A stretch of DNA of 64,000 nucleotides, from contig OX419761.1 in assembly GCA_948567375.1 (NCBI GenBank), forward strand, positions 5,024,501-5,088,500. The letters run 5' to 3'. Under the pieces are notes generated by a model, which was not told the origin of the DNA, did no database searches, and worked only from the letters and a program-made list of their open reading frames with translations. This document shows, piece by piece, positions 46,381-58,601 of this stretch (position 1 is its first letter; each line of letters begins with the position of its first letter). Both the position numbers and the translations under genes were made by a program. Origin of the DNA: Lunularia cruciata. Taxonomy: Eukaryota > Streptophyta > Marchantiopsida > Lunulariales > Lunulariaceae.

Positions 46381-47250
46381 ATTGCCAAGTAGGACTCCAA
46401 TGAGTAGACCAATCTATATCTCTCATCAAAGAAGTTAGAAGATTCAAACAACATTGAGTGAGTTGTTGGAGAAGGATTTCATATGATATAGTATATTTCC
46501 TTGGGGAGCATTGGTATTACTTGTTACAAAGAAGGATGGAAAATTTTGATTTTGTATTGACTATTGTGACCTCAATACATAAAATGAAGAATGTGTATCC
46601 TTTACCTTGAATTAATGACTTTTTGGATCAATTGAGTGGATACAATGCTTCTCAAAGTTGGATCTTTGAAGTGGCTATTGTAAAATTGCAATTGATGGAG
46701 AAGACTTCTATAAGATTACCTTTTGTACAAGGTATGAGGATTTTGAGTAGAGAATTGTACCTTTTAAGCTCATTAATGCTTTGAAAATTTTCTTAGATCA
46801 AATGTATTTGGTGCTAGAGTGACTAATAGATCATTACATGATAGTGTTCTTGGATGATATCTTAATTTACAATAAGATTGAGGTAGAATACAAGAACCAC
46901 ATACAAGAAGTCCTAAGATGCTATGACAATAGAAGTTCTATTGCAAGAAGCCCAAGTGCACCTTTTGGCAAAAGGAAGTTATCTTCTTAGGCTATAAATT
47001 TTCAAAAAAAGGGATCAAGATAGAAGAGGAGAAAATCAAAGCCATTTGTGATTGCCTAATCCTAAGGATATCATGGAAATTGAAGGATTCAACAGATTAT
47101 CAAGTTTTTACCAATGGTTCATTGGTTATTATGCTCATATAGTTGCACCATTAATTGACCTCTTGTGAAAGATAACAAGCTTTGAATGAACCACCAAGCA
47201 AGAAGAAGAATTCAAGCAGCTTAAGGATATGGCATCTTTATGAACCCATC
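46381..47250 (+). pseudogene. Element D reverse transcriptase (degraded)
   Basis: Right after element E the RT resumes. Pieces parallel to B include SRTPMSRPIY near 46390-46420, TKKDGKF near 46528-46548 and the catalytic FLDDILIY at about 46846-46869, still intact, followed by EVLRCYDN. Stops and indels occur every few dozen codons. Confidence 0.8.
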
Positions 47251-47640
47251 CTACAATAATATGATCCTCAACTACCTTGTGTGGTTGATTTTGCTACTTC
47301 TAACTTTTCAATTAGAATTGTGTTACAATATGAATTCCCAAATGGATTGCATCCTATTGCTTTTGTATCTTGACAACTAAATGCAACAAAAAAAATCTAT
47401 TCTGCTCAAGATCAAGAAAACTTGGCCCTGGTGTTTGAAACAAAAGTGTGGAAACCTTATCTCTTGGGAAAACAAGTGATAATGTGATAATGATAATGGA
47501 CCAATCACAACCCTTACATTTGGAGCACATGAAAACTATACATATCAATGTGAGGAGCAACTACAATTTTTTGACATCAAGCTTGAATACAAACCAAGAA
47601 ATTCCATGTTATTCTCAATGCCTTGTTACGATGACTTGAT
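47251..47640 (+). pseudogene. Element D RNase H (degraded)
   Basis: VDFATSNFSIRIVLQ (catalytic Asp region), HPIAFVS and KPYLLGKQVI can be read at 47280-47480, then a small GTGATAAT triplication at 47476-47496. The C-terminal DALSR end is reduced to LNALLR. Confidence 0.75.
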
Positions 47641-47749
47641 TTGAAGACTCTTTGTGAATCTCTTATAAAAATAACCATTACCATGGCATTGACTGAAGGT
47701 CTAAATCAAATTTAGGACCACGTTACTATAGGAACACTTCTTTGAGTGG

Positions 47750-49480
47750 GTGAAAATTTGTCTTGCAACACACAATAAGGAACATAACAATTTTTCATTC
47801 AAAGAAGGCCTCCTATTCTATGAGAGTCGGACCTATGTTCCAACTATGAGTCATCTACAACTTGTGTGGCTTCAAGAAACCCATGATTTACCAATCACTG
47901 GTCACATGGGTGTAGAAAAAACCTTGAGTACCCTCCAACATCAATGTTTGTGGCCAAACATGACACTAGAAGTTTGAGAGTTTATCTTATAGTGTGAGAG
48001 TTATTGTAATACCAGTAACTAAACCAGTAATTATCTACAGGTAGGGATTGGTTTAGTAACATCTAGAAGGATGTTATATATGATGGAAAAAGTACAGTAA
48101 ATTAGATAGAGGTGTCATAAAATTTTTACTAAAGTGTACTTCCACTAATAGGGTAAGAACTAAAAACACCCTAAAAACTTTAGAGCCAATTTTGGAGGCT
48201 TAAATGGATGAATTAAGCCCCATAAATACAACGAGAATGTTGCATTCAAGCCAAAAGGCTTGTCTTCTCTCCCCACTATTTGTCTCATTGAGAGCTTTCC
48301 AACAGTACCTCACCTATGCAATTTTGAGCTTCTTTTGGGAAGATCCCCTAAAGATTCCTTTTAGTCAAACTTGTTTGACCAACCAATAAGACAAGGACCA
48401 AAATGTCACCTATCTAAGGATTGAGCTCACTGACATGTCACCAATCCATGTATCTGATCCAAGTGTAGAGCTTCCTTTGAGCAAATCCTCTTTGCTATAT
48501 AATAAAGACGAGGTACTCCTTTGAGGCATCAAAGTATTGAGTGTGAAGCTTTGTGTTTTCTCTCTTGTGTTTCTCTTGGGAGTCCTCCTATCCTTGGAGT
48601 ATTATAGTTGCCAATGCAAAAAAATCAACAACTAAAATCCAAATGGACTACTTCAACCACTCCTCATTCCATCTACCCAATAGGAACATGTAAGTCTTGT
48701 ACATCCTTGCCCAAGATGGATCAAGGTCATATAACCATTGTGATGTTTATTGATGAACTTACCAAGTAGATTGACTTGACACCCATCATGGATATTTTGT
48801 ATGCTCCAACACTAGCCAAGATTTACTTCATACTATCTTCAAGCACCATGGGATGCTAAGGCTTCTCATCTCTGATTCTGATCCTCAATTCATTGGTAAA
48901 TTTTGACAAGTGCTCTTCAAGCTACTTGACACCAAGCTTGTTTTTTCTACGGATTATCATCCTCAAACTAATGGGAAAACTAAATGCACAAATTGCTCCT
49001 TGGAAGGTATGCTTCATATCTTTGTCAATGTTCACTATACCAATTGGGATACTTGTCTTATGGCCAGCAAGTTTGTTTATAATAATATCAAGCAAGCAAG
49101 CACCAAATTCTCTCTCTTCTTCCTTAATTATGGGCAACATCTACTTGTTCCAAATTCTCTACTTGCTCCACCACCATCTCACGTTCCTCATCATTCCACT
49201 TTCTTGTCTATGTTGTCTAAAACCTTACACCAATCTAAGTCTCATATTGTCATTGCTCAAAATTGGCAAATGTATTATGTTGGTAAGCATGGTCACAATC
49301 TCACTTTTCAACTAGGCAATAAGTTCATGCTTTCTTCCAATAACCTTCCTCTCCCGCTTGACACCCAAGTTCATAAACTTACTCTTAGATAAGTCCGTTT
49401 GATATTACTCATATCATTTTTCTTTTGCTTATCAACTTGCACTTCTTAGTCATTTGTGGATCCATTTTGCCTTCCATGTC
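47750..49480 (+). pseudogene. Element D integrase, split by a solo LTR
   Basis: The HHCC finger reads HDLPITGHMGVEKTLSTL and then CES, where a solo LTR (48005-48606) cuts the CESC motif inside its last Cys. The core resumes at about 48660 with SDSDPQFIG (near 48872) and DYHPQTNGKTKC, then an open frame (48910-49392) with FVNVHYTNWDTCL and the C-terminal GNKFMLSSNNLPL. First Asp and Glu positions are mutated. Confidence 0.82.
48005..48606 (+). mobile_element. Solo LTR of the E family inside D integrase
   Basis: 602 bp beginning TGTAATACC and ending GGAGTATTATA; reverse-oriented relative of the E LTRs (CACTGACATGTCACC, ATATAATAAAGACGAGGTACTCC). No internal sequence. Flanks GTTAT and GTTGC are a poor match, so any TSD has decayed. 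No internal duplication, unlike the copies at 55944 and 62967. Confidence 0.85.
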
Positions 49481-49559
49481 TTGAAATTAAATCTCTTTGT
49501 TTCTAACCCATCTTCCTTTCCTACTCATGTCCAACCTACTACTCCTCCCATTCTTATCA

Positions 49560-49760
49560 ATGATCATGATACAAAGTTGATTCGTATATTTGCATGTTGT
49601 GACATCCAACATGGTCACCAATGATACTAAATATATGATCCTTTGGAAAGGTATACTCTTCATGATGTCACATTGAAGCCTCTTTCTTATCTCCAAAATG
49701 CACAAATGGCCATACATGAATTTGAATATTCCATGGTGACAAGGACATCACCACCTCACA
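49560..49760 (+). pseudogene. Element D chromodomain (degraded)
   Basis: After integrase the plus strand gives remnants NDHDTKLIRIFACCDIQHG and ILWKGILFMMSH (frames shifting), then LSYLQNAQMAIHEFEYS. These align with the chromodomain of B. A purine run GCGGGAATA precedes the 3' LTR. Confidence 0.7.
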
Positions 49761-49771
49761 TTGCGGGAATA

Positions 49772-50167
49772 TGTAATAATATGGAGCTAGTGGACTAGTT
49801 AATACGGGTTAATGAGTTAGTCAAATATAACTATGAATTTTAAGAATACTCTAGAAATATCTAAGATTTTTTTTGGTAGAATGTTCTAGGAGTACCTAGG
49901 AATCTTATTGGTAGGAATCTTCAAGGGTGCCTTTCAAGGATTGGTTAACTAGCACAAAAATTAACAACTAGCTTTATTTTATATGCAAAGTAGACAACTT
50001 CTAAAAGGAAGCTTCCTTGGAATCTTCTCAAAAGTCTTATATTGCTCCACTATAAATATCAAAACCCAAGCTCAAGTTTGGCATTAGGAGTTTCTCTCAA
50101 TTGAGAGTTCCAATGTGATCCTACACTAATATTCTATTCTCTTATTTCCCTCCTCTATCTTTTTACA
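49772..50167 (+). repeat. 3' LTR of element D
   Basis: 396 bp, begins TGTAATAATATGGAG and ends CTTTTTACA. TATA-like CTATAAATATC is at about 50051-50061. Matches 32590-33002. Confidence 0.88.
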
Positions 50168-50296
50168 TTAAGTTTCTAGAAGATTTTCATTAAGAAACTT
50201 CCTATATGCTTCTAGAACATCCTTAAAATTGCTAGGTATTTACTAATCCTACTTCTTTTAGCTATACTAAGCTTCTACTAATTTGATATTATTATA
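50168..50296 (-). repeat. 3' LTR of element H, inner piece
   Basis: The continuation of 32324-32589 on the far side of D: AGAACATCCTTAAAATTGCTAGGTAT, ACTTCTTTTAGCTATACTAAGC and TGATATTATTATA parallel the 5' LTR end at 60020-60102. On the minus strand a purine run GAAATGGGAAGA (50297-50308) precedes it. Confidence 0.8.
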
Positions 50297-50339
50297 TCTT
50301 CCCATTTCTAATTGGTGATGTTCTTATTGCCATAGAATC

Positions 50340-50600
50340 TTTGAACTCTCTATGGATGCTTGAGCATTTTGGAGATGGGAAAGAGGTTCTCATGTGGCAT
50401 CATGAAAGGATACCCTTTCAAGATGACTTTATATTTGATTTGTTGTTGGTAGCCACATTGGATATCTCTTTGTGCAAGAATATGATTGACTTCATGTTCT
50501 TCATGGTCATAATAGAGATTGAGGAGGAGGAGTTGTATATGAGTAGAAAAAGAAGATGGGTTGGAAGCAAAGTGTTTGAACTCAAGACATGGAAGACACA
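50340..50600 (-). pseudogene. Element H chromodomain
   Basis: The minus strand reads DHEEHEVNHILAQRDIQ, then KVILKGYPF and, in a shifted frame, remnants of WEPLSHLQNA. It aligns with B's chromodomain and sits between integrase and the purine tract. EHEV replaces EYxV. Confidence 0.8.
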
Positions 50601-51680
50601 AAGGATCTTTATCTGACTAGGAAGTGCAAGTTTACAAATAATAGGATAAAACATCTGAGCAATATTAAATGGACCTATCTAATTGGGAGCAAGTTCAAGA
50701 ACTTAGGTTTCAAGAGTGAAAGAAAGATCATTAAAAGAAAGCATAACCTTATGACTTACTTGAAAGGTGATATCATGATTATGTCTATTGGCATATTTTT
50801 TTTGCTAAGTTTGAGTAACAAGAGCATGAGATTTGACTTGGTGTAAAGACAAAGATAACATGGACAAGAAAATAGGAGTCTAAGGAACATAAGATGGCAA
50901 TGGAGTAAGAAAAACATCTCAAACAAGTGGATCTTGCACATAATTAAGAAAGAAGAGAGAATATTGTGCTTGGTTGTTTTTAATTATGCATGTAAATTTG
51001 GCTATTGTAAGACAAATATCCCAATTAGTATGGTGAAAATTAATAAAGGCATGTAGAATATCTCTTAAGGTGCAATTTGCACAATCTAATTTTCTTTCAA
51101 TTCAAGTGTGATATGGTAGATAATTCAATCTTGGTGGCAAGTATATTGAAAAACACTTACCAAATTTACCAATGAATCTAGGATCATGATCAAAGATGAG
51201 AACTTGTAGCATCTCATGGTATTTAAAGACCATATTGAAGTAGATTTAGGCTAATTTTGGAGCCTATCAACAAATACCACAATTTTGTATGGCTTTGGAC
51301 CATCCTTTGGCAAGGATATGATGAGATCTAAGTTCATATATTCTTAGTGGTTAGATGGAATCAATAGTGGTTGAAGTAGTACACTTGGTTTTTTGTCTCT
51401 TATCTTGTTACATTAGCACTCTCACCCACTTGGTTTTTTGTTGCTTATCTTGTTGTATTGGCAACTCTCACAAGATCTGACAAACTCATAAGCCTCGTAT
51501 CCCCTGTTCTTGTCCACACCTATTTGACTAGTGATTGGTAAATTTTTCACCTCTTGAACTTGCACAAGTTGTAGGTCTTCCATAGTTAGAACATAGACTT
51601 GGTTCTCATATAATAAAAGGTCACCCTTTAAAGAAAAGCTATTGTATTCCTTATCTTTGCCAGCAAAACAATGTTGCACA
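50601..51680 (-). pseudogene. Element H integrase (degraded)
   Basis: The N-terminal finger is best preserved (51422-51679): YENQVYVLTMEDLQLVQVQE, KNLPITSQIGVDKNRGYE and FVRSCESCQYNK with the CxxC intact. The core between 51400 and 50700 is traceable only in short pieces. The C-terminal SQIKIL...HVLSSN lies near 50590. Confidence 0.78.
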
Positions 51681-53100
51681 AGATGAAAGAAATATCATGT
51701 TGTAAAGTAATCTTGAACTTTATTTAAACCTTTAAGTCAATCAACATTGTGAAAGTTATCACTCATATGAATGATTAGGAAGAATCTTCAAATCAATTCA
51801 CTGTGACAAGGCTTGAAGAATAAAATTTTCTTGGTTTGTATTCAAGCTTGATATAAAACAATTTAGTCACTCCTCCTATCAATGATACCACTTGTTCATT
51901 TGTTTTAAATATAAGTTTTGTGTAACAATGCTTTCTGTTCAATAGGTATTATAACTTGTTTTCCTAATGAATAATATCTCCACATCTTTATTTTGTATAC
52001 CATTGTAAGTTGCTTTTGATCCCAAGAAAAATAATTCCTTTCTATTTTGTTTAGTTATCACAATACAAGGTAATTAATCTAGGAATTCTTATAACATCAC
52101 AACTTTGATTACACAGTTAGAAGCATGAAAGTCAACCACAAAAGATAGTTGAAGATAATATGGTTGGAAGATGAGTTACTATATATACTATATCATTAAG
52201 TTAACTGAATGCTTCTTCTCACTTGGTGGTCCACTCAAAGCCTGCTATCTTTCCCAAGAGATTAGTTAACTGTGTACCCACATAGCATAATTGTGGATGA
52301 ATTGTTATAAAAAGCTCATCAATCCATTTGAAACATGGATTTATATAACATCCTTAGGCATAGGACAATTAATAATAGCTGTAATTTCCTCCTATTCCAT
52401 CTTGATCCCCTCTCTTGAAACCTTATAATCCAAGAAGATCACTTCTTTTTTCCAAAATACACATTTAGATTTCTTGCAATCAGATTTCCATTGCCATAAT
52501 TTCTTGTTTGTGGTTCTTGTGTTCAACTTACATCTTATTGTAAATTAAAATTATATCTCATTTAAAATTTCATAACACTACAATATATTAATAAAATACT
52601 ATTTCTTACCCTCAATGCATTTGATCAATGAAAACTACAAGAGAATAAGTGAGCACAAAAGGTAAAACTTTCCATTCAAAATACCCATCCATTGTATGAA
52701 AGGAAATCTTTGCATATCTTTCCCATCAATTTGGAATATACCAACAGCCACTTTCAAGATCCAAATTAGAGAAGTATTGTGCTCTATTTAGGTGATCCAA
52801 GTCATCAATCCATGACAAGGAATACATATTTTCCACAATTTCTTTATTAAGGCTATAATAATCAATACAAAATCAAAAGGCACTCCATCTTTCTTTTGTA
52901 CAAATAGTACCAGTATTTCCTAAGGAGACATGCTATATTGTATAAATCCTTCTCCAAAAACTCAATCAATGTTATTTGGAGTTTTTTTACTCCTTTGGTA
53001 AGAGTAGATAGATTAGTCTACTCACAAAGTACTACTTGCTAATAGCTTGATCTTGAAGGCATATCTTGATCAAAAAGTAACCCTTTTGGAAGATATTCAT
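51681..53100 (-). pseudogene. Element H RNase H and reverse transcriptase (degraded)
   Basis: The order fits between integrase and protease. A minus-strand stretch near 52380-52460 matches the KxVxFLGxKxSxxGIKxEEEK region of B RT, and one near 52830-52890 the CIDYxxLN region. Few continuous codons survive. Boundaries between RT and RNase H (about 52250) are estimated from B. Confidence 0.6.
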
Positions 53101-53320
53101 AAAATAAGTCTACCAAATCTTACATTATTTACTCAACCACTTCCTTTTAGGATTATTAACTTCATTAGATTCTCCTTACAAAATTAATTTGACTCATATA
53201 GCAAAAACAATATTATCTTCTTCCAAAGGTTGTTGCAACACTAAAAAACTTCACATCTTAAAATTGATAAGTCTTAGGTGTCTTCTTCAAATATTCTAGA
53301 TAAACTGTTGAATTTTTACC

Positions 53321-53690
53321 TTAGTAATTCATTTGATTGTCATTGGACTCTCTTAAATTGAACGTTATGACATTAAGCCATGGAAGACCTAGAATGATAT
53401 TGTAGTGTAGGGGAGCTACTATAAATCTCATGCATTCTACATACTCTTTCCTAATCTTAAATCCAACAAGATGTGAAGTATAAAATGTAGAACCTTTTCT
53501 ACCATTTACAATCCTTAGTTTGTCTAATACAAGCTTTTTAGGAATACTTAATTCCTTTGCTAATTGCAAGAGCATGCAATTTTCAAAACTTCCACAATCA
53601 ACCAATATCCTATAACTATAATTTAATATCATACCTTGCAAGTAAATCAAACTTGCATAGATTGAGTCTTCAATCCACTTGGAATTAATT
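53321..53690 (-). pseudogene. Element H protease
   Basis: The frame reads INSKWIEDSIYASLIYLQGM, then RILVDCGSFENC and ECMRFIVAPLHYNIILGLPWL. It is the same domain as B's protease; the active-site triplet is DCG. Upstream of about 53695 the frame continues for 70 codons with no match to B, because element I begins there. Confidence 0.85.
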
Positions 53691-54669
53691 ATAGTGCACA
53701 CCTTTTTGCAAGTTTTTTCTATTTTTACTTCTTTTTTTATGAACCTAGAACAAGTTAATTCATGTTCAAATGAAGAATATTCTTCTACGGAAATTCTTTG
53801 GATTTCAGTCATGTACTTGTTTGGATATGAAGAAAATACTCCCAAAGAGCTATGTTTGTTTAGAGGAATGGGTACAAAGAAGTGGAGTCTGAGAAAGATC
53901 AATTACAAAAAGCAAAAGTATGAAGAATCTTTGAAACCAAAGATTGGTTGCTGATTTGAATGGCACTACCACCAAGGACCATTGGTGACCACTGGAAAGC
54001 TCTCATGTGTGGAAAATGATGGCTCATCTATTGAGGACTATTCCTAAAGAATACTTGACTATAAATATGTAGCACTTGAGTAGTTTCCACTTTTGTTAGA
54101 ATCTTTTTCAAGAACTTTTTCAAAGAACTCAAGCAGTTTCAACCCTTTGTAATTGATTGTTCTCTTGTTCTTGATAGTTATTTTGCACTCAATAGAAAGA
54201 TGGTCAAAGAAAAGAAAGCCATGAGCAAGATCCTTGAGGTGATCCTTTGATCCCAAAGAATTGAAAAATTTGCTATGAGAGCTAGGAGTGATTTATTGCA
54301 GAGCAAACACTTGATGTTTCTATTCTTGAATTGTGAATGGTGTTATCTACCATCATTCAAGAGATGCACAGGAGAATTGAGAGAGCCATTGGGCATCTTC
54401 AAGGTAATCCTTATAGTTGGGGAGAAGAATATTGGAAAATAGTACTATGAGGAGACAGAGGTCCTTCAAGAGCAACTTAGATACCAAATCTAAAAACATT
54501 GGAAAAGAGTTCAACACAACTATCAAGAACTCATTTTCAAAGACGAGATCTATAGTGCATAAGCTAGAGTATCAGCTTGAAAGTGCATACTTATAAGGAC
54601 CTTGCTTGTAGGTACATATTTTGATATATTATGAAACTATTTTTTCCAAAATAAATTTCCTACTTTACG

Positions 54670-55630
54670 ATCAATCAAGCAATTTTCTTTGGGCACTTAT
54701 ATAGAGGAGAACTTCTCAATTGGGCCTACATGTTCTACTAATGGGCCCCCTCCATGATCAAGGGAAATCAAGGAAGATGGAGGACCCACCTACCTTGCTT
54801 TATTTACAACTACTATATATGGTTGAATTTATTGAGTGAAGATGAGCGGATGTCATTTGGCAACCATTTTATTGCAAAGGTGTATTTTGTAGCTCAACTC
54901 AAAGTCCTCTCCACAATCAAAAATCACAAGGATGTAGATCCTAAATTTTCTTGGTTTGGGAATTTCTTGGAGGTGAAAGGTGATTTTGTGACAATCATTA
55001 ACAAGAAGAAGAAGCATCCTTCAACAAGCATTACTCTAGAGAAGGCACCTATGACAACAAGGAGAAATCCTCAAGTTGTTGATCTTTCTTTTGATGAAGA
55101 TAAAGGAGAAACAAAAGAAGAAGATGACAAAGATGAGTTCATTCTATAGGTGACATAGTCAAATTTGATGGAAGAGTGAGACAATTATGTAGATGTAGAG
55201 TCATCTCTACAAGAAGAAGTTCAAATTAAGGAAGAGAAAGTTGTGGTCAAAGAACACAAAGATCAAGAAGATCTTTGGCACAAAGAACCTACAAGTCCAA
55301 TTCAAGTAGGTCCAAGTAATGAAGTTCAAAAAGAGGTGGACATTGAAGATGAGATGGAAGAAGTGTCAATCAAGCCTCACCAAGAAAGGAAGAAGTAGTT
55401 GCTAAGGTTTTAACACCATTGGTAGCAAAAGGAGCGTGCTTCATTGTCAATATGGTAGGACCTATAATACAATTCTTTCAGATGATGCTTCCTTGGTATA
55501 GGGAAGTATGGCCTAATGCAATAGACTACATTTTGTTGATGAAGCGTCTATATATGAATAAATATGTAGGCAAAGATGGCCAAGTGCAAGGAAGATTTGG
55601 AGAAGTTGAGGAACATATACAAAGTTGAGT
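54670..55630 (+). pseudogene. Element I gag-like protein (related to element C)
   Basis: The plus strand reads RGELLNWAYMF near 54700, then HLPCFIYNYYIWLNLLSEDE in an open frame (54754-55149). These match VGEPINWARCF and the HFYLGLNLL stretch of element C in the same order and spacing. A highly acidic Glu/Asp/Lys section follows to about 55390, then another frame (55419-55628). Stops near 55150 and 55400. The lysine-rich coiled-coil-like tail continues to about 55930. No zinc knuckle, protease or RT. Confidence 0.65.
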
Positions 55631-55943
55631 GCAAGAAATTAAATGATCTTGTGTAGGAGAATCACAAGATCAAGAGAACAAAACACTTTATTGCTTGCAT
55701 AAAAAAATAACTACAAAGAATCCAAAGACTACAAGGAGAGTTAAGTGCTCTTTGGATTGCAGGGAAGCACATGTAGTAAGAGTGCAAAGAAGAGTTGCAA
55801 AAGAAGGGTACTCAAAAGGCCGACATCTAGGGTAAGTGGGACAATGAGAAGATTTAGAGAGTCACTCTAGAGCTACATATGGCCAAGCACATAAAAGAAG
55901 TAGAAATTCAAATCAAGGACCTAAACAAAGAACTTCATGTGAG

Positions 55944-56648
55944 TGTAATACTCCAAAGACAAGAGACTCTTCAAGAGAGATACAAGAGAGAAAACAGATT
56001 TCACACTCAATCCTCCGATGCCCTAAAGGAGCACCTTCTCTTTATTATATAGCCAAGGAGGATATCCTCCAAGAAAGCTCCACCCTTAGATTACTTACTT
56101 GGATGGGTGATATGTTGGTCCTGGTCCCATCTGGTTGGTCAAATAGGCTTTGATCAGAGGGAATATTTTATAGAATTTTCTTGTAGGAACCTTAAAATCA
56201 TGTAGGTGAGGTACCACTGGAAATCTCTTGGCAAGAAAAACAAGGGAGGAGGGAAGGACAGCCTTTCCTCCATTGGGGGCAGACAATTTATATTTTTAGG
56301 CCTAATTCATCAGTTTAGGCTTCCAAAATTGCCTTTGAAGTTTAGGCCTATTTTGGCTTCTGCCCTATTAGTTAGAAGTGCTCTTTTGGTGATACCTCTA
56401 TCTGATCTATGTTCTCCATCATGTGTAACATCCTTCTAGATATCACCATCCCAAGTTTCACCTCTAGATCATATGCTTAGCTATTGATTCTAAGTTTCCA
56501 AGCAGGTTTTGGTTTTTGGCCTATTAGTAAAAGTACTCTTTTGGTGATACCCCCCGTTTATCTACTAAGTCCATCATGCATAAAATCCTTCCAAATGTTA
56601 CCAAGCCAAATTTCATCTCTAGATCATCTATCTAGCCATTGGTATTAC
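55944..56648 (-). mobile_element. Solo LTR of the E family with internal duplication
   Basis: Starts TGTAATACTCC and ends GGTATTAC. Flanks GTGAG (55939-55943) and GTAAG (56650-56654) differ by one base. The outer 150-bp part is present twice (about 56350-56475 and 56500-56648), each with CTCTTTTGGTGATACC and TCACCTCTAGATCATATG or its relative. In LTR orientation this is the U3 end. Confidence 0.82.
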
Positions 56649-57364
56649 TGTAAGAAGGAGAAGAGAGAAATAGATATGCAAAGAATTTGCAAAAGGTAAT
56701 TGCCAAAGTCTCTACACTAGCACCTTACTTTGAGGCAAAGATATTCAAAGATTTGGAAGAACTTAGGAGTCAAATGATCAAAACAAAAAAGTAGCCATAA
56801 GTAGAACAAAAAAAGGTAACAATTAATTAATTCAAGTAACAAGTTCAAACGCTTAGTGTGTAGGTCTACAATGGCCAAAAATTAGCAAGGATCTCCTTGA
56901 AACTATTTATGATACAATGCTTTAAGAAATGATGGATAACAAGGATAGAGTTGAAAGTCTACTTAGGAAAGCTAAAGGTGAAAGTAGTTCTTTATAGTAG
57001 ACTTATAGAAAGAACCCTTCATTGAATTGGGATTCTTTGTAGTTGTAGATATCTTTGTAGTATGATATTTGGAATAGAAGTCCAAAGAAGATAGGGTATA
57101 GTTTCTTTGGAACAAAATAAAACAATTTCCCAAGACACATGCTTGTTATTTAGCAATGTAAAGATTAGCAAAGTATGATAGGACATGATAAAATAATCCT
57201 TATTGTATGGTCCAAATGCAAGAAGTGCAATTTTGATAGATCATTGTTGTTCCTTGGCCATTGGATTTCTTCAATTCTTCAAGCTATTGATGGCTTTCTT
57301 TCTTTGTAAATATTCATTCAGTCCATGTAAGTTGAATAAACTGAAAGAGCCAAAAGCTGTTTAT

Positions 57365-57436
57365 CGTTTTACCTAATTTCAATATTGATTGTATGTGTTT
57401 CGTTTTACCTAATTTCAATATTGATTGTATGTGTTT
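57365..57436 (+). repeat. Perfect 36-bp tandem duplication
   Basis: The unit starting CGTTTTACCTAATTTCAATA occurs twice without a mismatch (57365-57400, 57401-57436). The lack of differences marks it as recent. Confidence 0.9.
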
Positions 57437-57629
57437 GGTGAGTAATAGTGAGGAACTTTGTAGTATGAATACAAGTTGTTGAGTGTGTGTGACCGCTAAT
57501 GCTTGAGGCTAGGTCTAGGATCCCTTGTAGATTTGACTGAATGGAGCAATGTATTGATGAGTCTTCGTTGACTTGTAGTGTTGGAAGTACCACAAAATCA
57601 AAAAGCAAAGATTTTCTGCCAATGTAAAG

Positions 57630-57760
57630 AACCTTTGGAGTTGTACCCTTTGGGAAAGGTAAAACATATTTTTTGGAGTTGTATTCTTTTTCATTGAAGT
57701 ACCTTTTGGGAAAGGGAAAAAATATTTTTTGGAGTTGTATTTTTTGTTGTTGAAGTAGCC
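57630..57760 (+). repeat. Diverged tandem repeat of about 60 bp
   Basis: TTTGGAGTTGTA followed by a T-rich tract, TTGAAGTACC, and TTTTGGGAAAGG recurs in about two and a half copies. Confidence 0.6.
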
Positions 57761-58234
57761 TCTTTGGAGTGACTAAATCATCACCTTCAGAGAATAGTTG
57801 GAATGTAGCTTACTTGAAAGTGATTTAGGGAGTTTTCTTTGGATCAAAGTGCACCATATTTGGTAACTCTACCTTCTTCTAGGATTGGTTCACCCAAGAG
57901 GCTAAACAAGAACAACAAGGAACTACAACATTGAGACTTCTCTTTAATTTTACCTATTTTATCTATTTCTTTAACTTTTATCTATCTTTAATACCCATAT
58001 CTTTATGGGAATTATCTATTTCTTGCTATTATACTATAAAGTGTATGGCATTGGGTTTTCACACTAATCAAGTAAGTGGTTTCATATCTCCTAATGTCAA
58101 TCTTGGCTTCCTTGATCATCACACTCCAAGAACTCCATTTGGGTAATTGGTTAAATTCATCTATTGCTACTTGGACATTTGGCAATTTATGTCTGATTTG
58201 ACATCAATAGAAGTAACTACTATTTTGTCACAAC

Positions 58235-58601
58235 TGTAAAATACAAAGGAGAGAAATAGGAAAATGGAATATCAAACTGAAAGATGTCATTGAAACATCT
58301 AAGTGAGTGATACTCCAAATGCTAAGCTTGAGTTTGAGGTTTGGTATTTACAAGTAATTTGGGTATTATGTTCCTAAGAAGTTTCTAATGAAGGTTTCTT
58401 CTAGAAGTTGCCTTACTTGGAATGCAAGCTAAACTAGTTGTGTACATAGCCATCAACTTGGCATACAATGTACTCATCCTTAGAAGCTTCTCACCAAGAT
58501 GCTTTGTGGATGCTTCTAGAAAATTCTTAGAACTTCTTAGATATATGATAGTTCTACCTCTTTCAGCTATACAAGGCTCCTACTAACTCCATACTATCAC
58601 A
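58235..58601 (-). mobile_element. Solo LTR (H/B-type family) with perfect ACAAC target duplication
   Basis: 367 bp from TGTAAAATAC to CTATCACA, flanked by ACAAC at 58230-58234 and 58602-58606. It matches the LTRs of H, D and B in the same orientation as H. H gag homology continues on both sides, so the LTR inserted there and lost its interior by LTR-LTR recombination. TTCTAGAAAATTC at 58513-58525 is a three-unit heat-shock-type motif. Confidence 0.88.

Larger units (their letters stand above)
32590..50167 (+). mobile_element. Element D: chromovirus inserted in the 3' LTR of H
   Basis: LTRs at 32590-33002 and 49772-50167 start TGTA(G/A)TAATATGGAG and end TTCTA / TTACA. Flanks TGAAG and TTAAG differ by one base. 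The coding order on the plus strand is gag, protease, (element E), RT, RNase H, integrase (split by a solo LTR) and chromodomain. It is a relative of B but much more decayed. Confidence 0.88.
53695..58125 (+). mobile_element. Element I: gag-only type insertion related to C
   Basis: It interrupts H between protease (53690) and gag (58126). The plus strand encodes a protein of the element C type (54670-55630). A TATA-like CTATAAATATG lies at about 54059-54069. I found no LTR pair and no certain TSD. The limits come from where homology of H to B stops and resumes. A solo LTR of the E family (55944-56648) is inserted in it. Confidence 0.6.
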
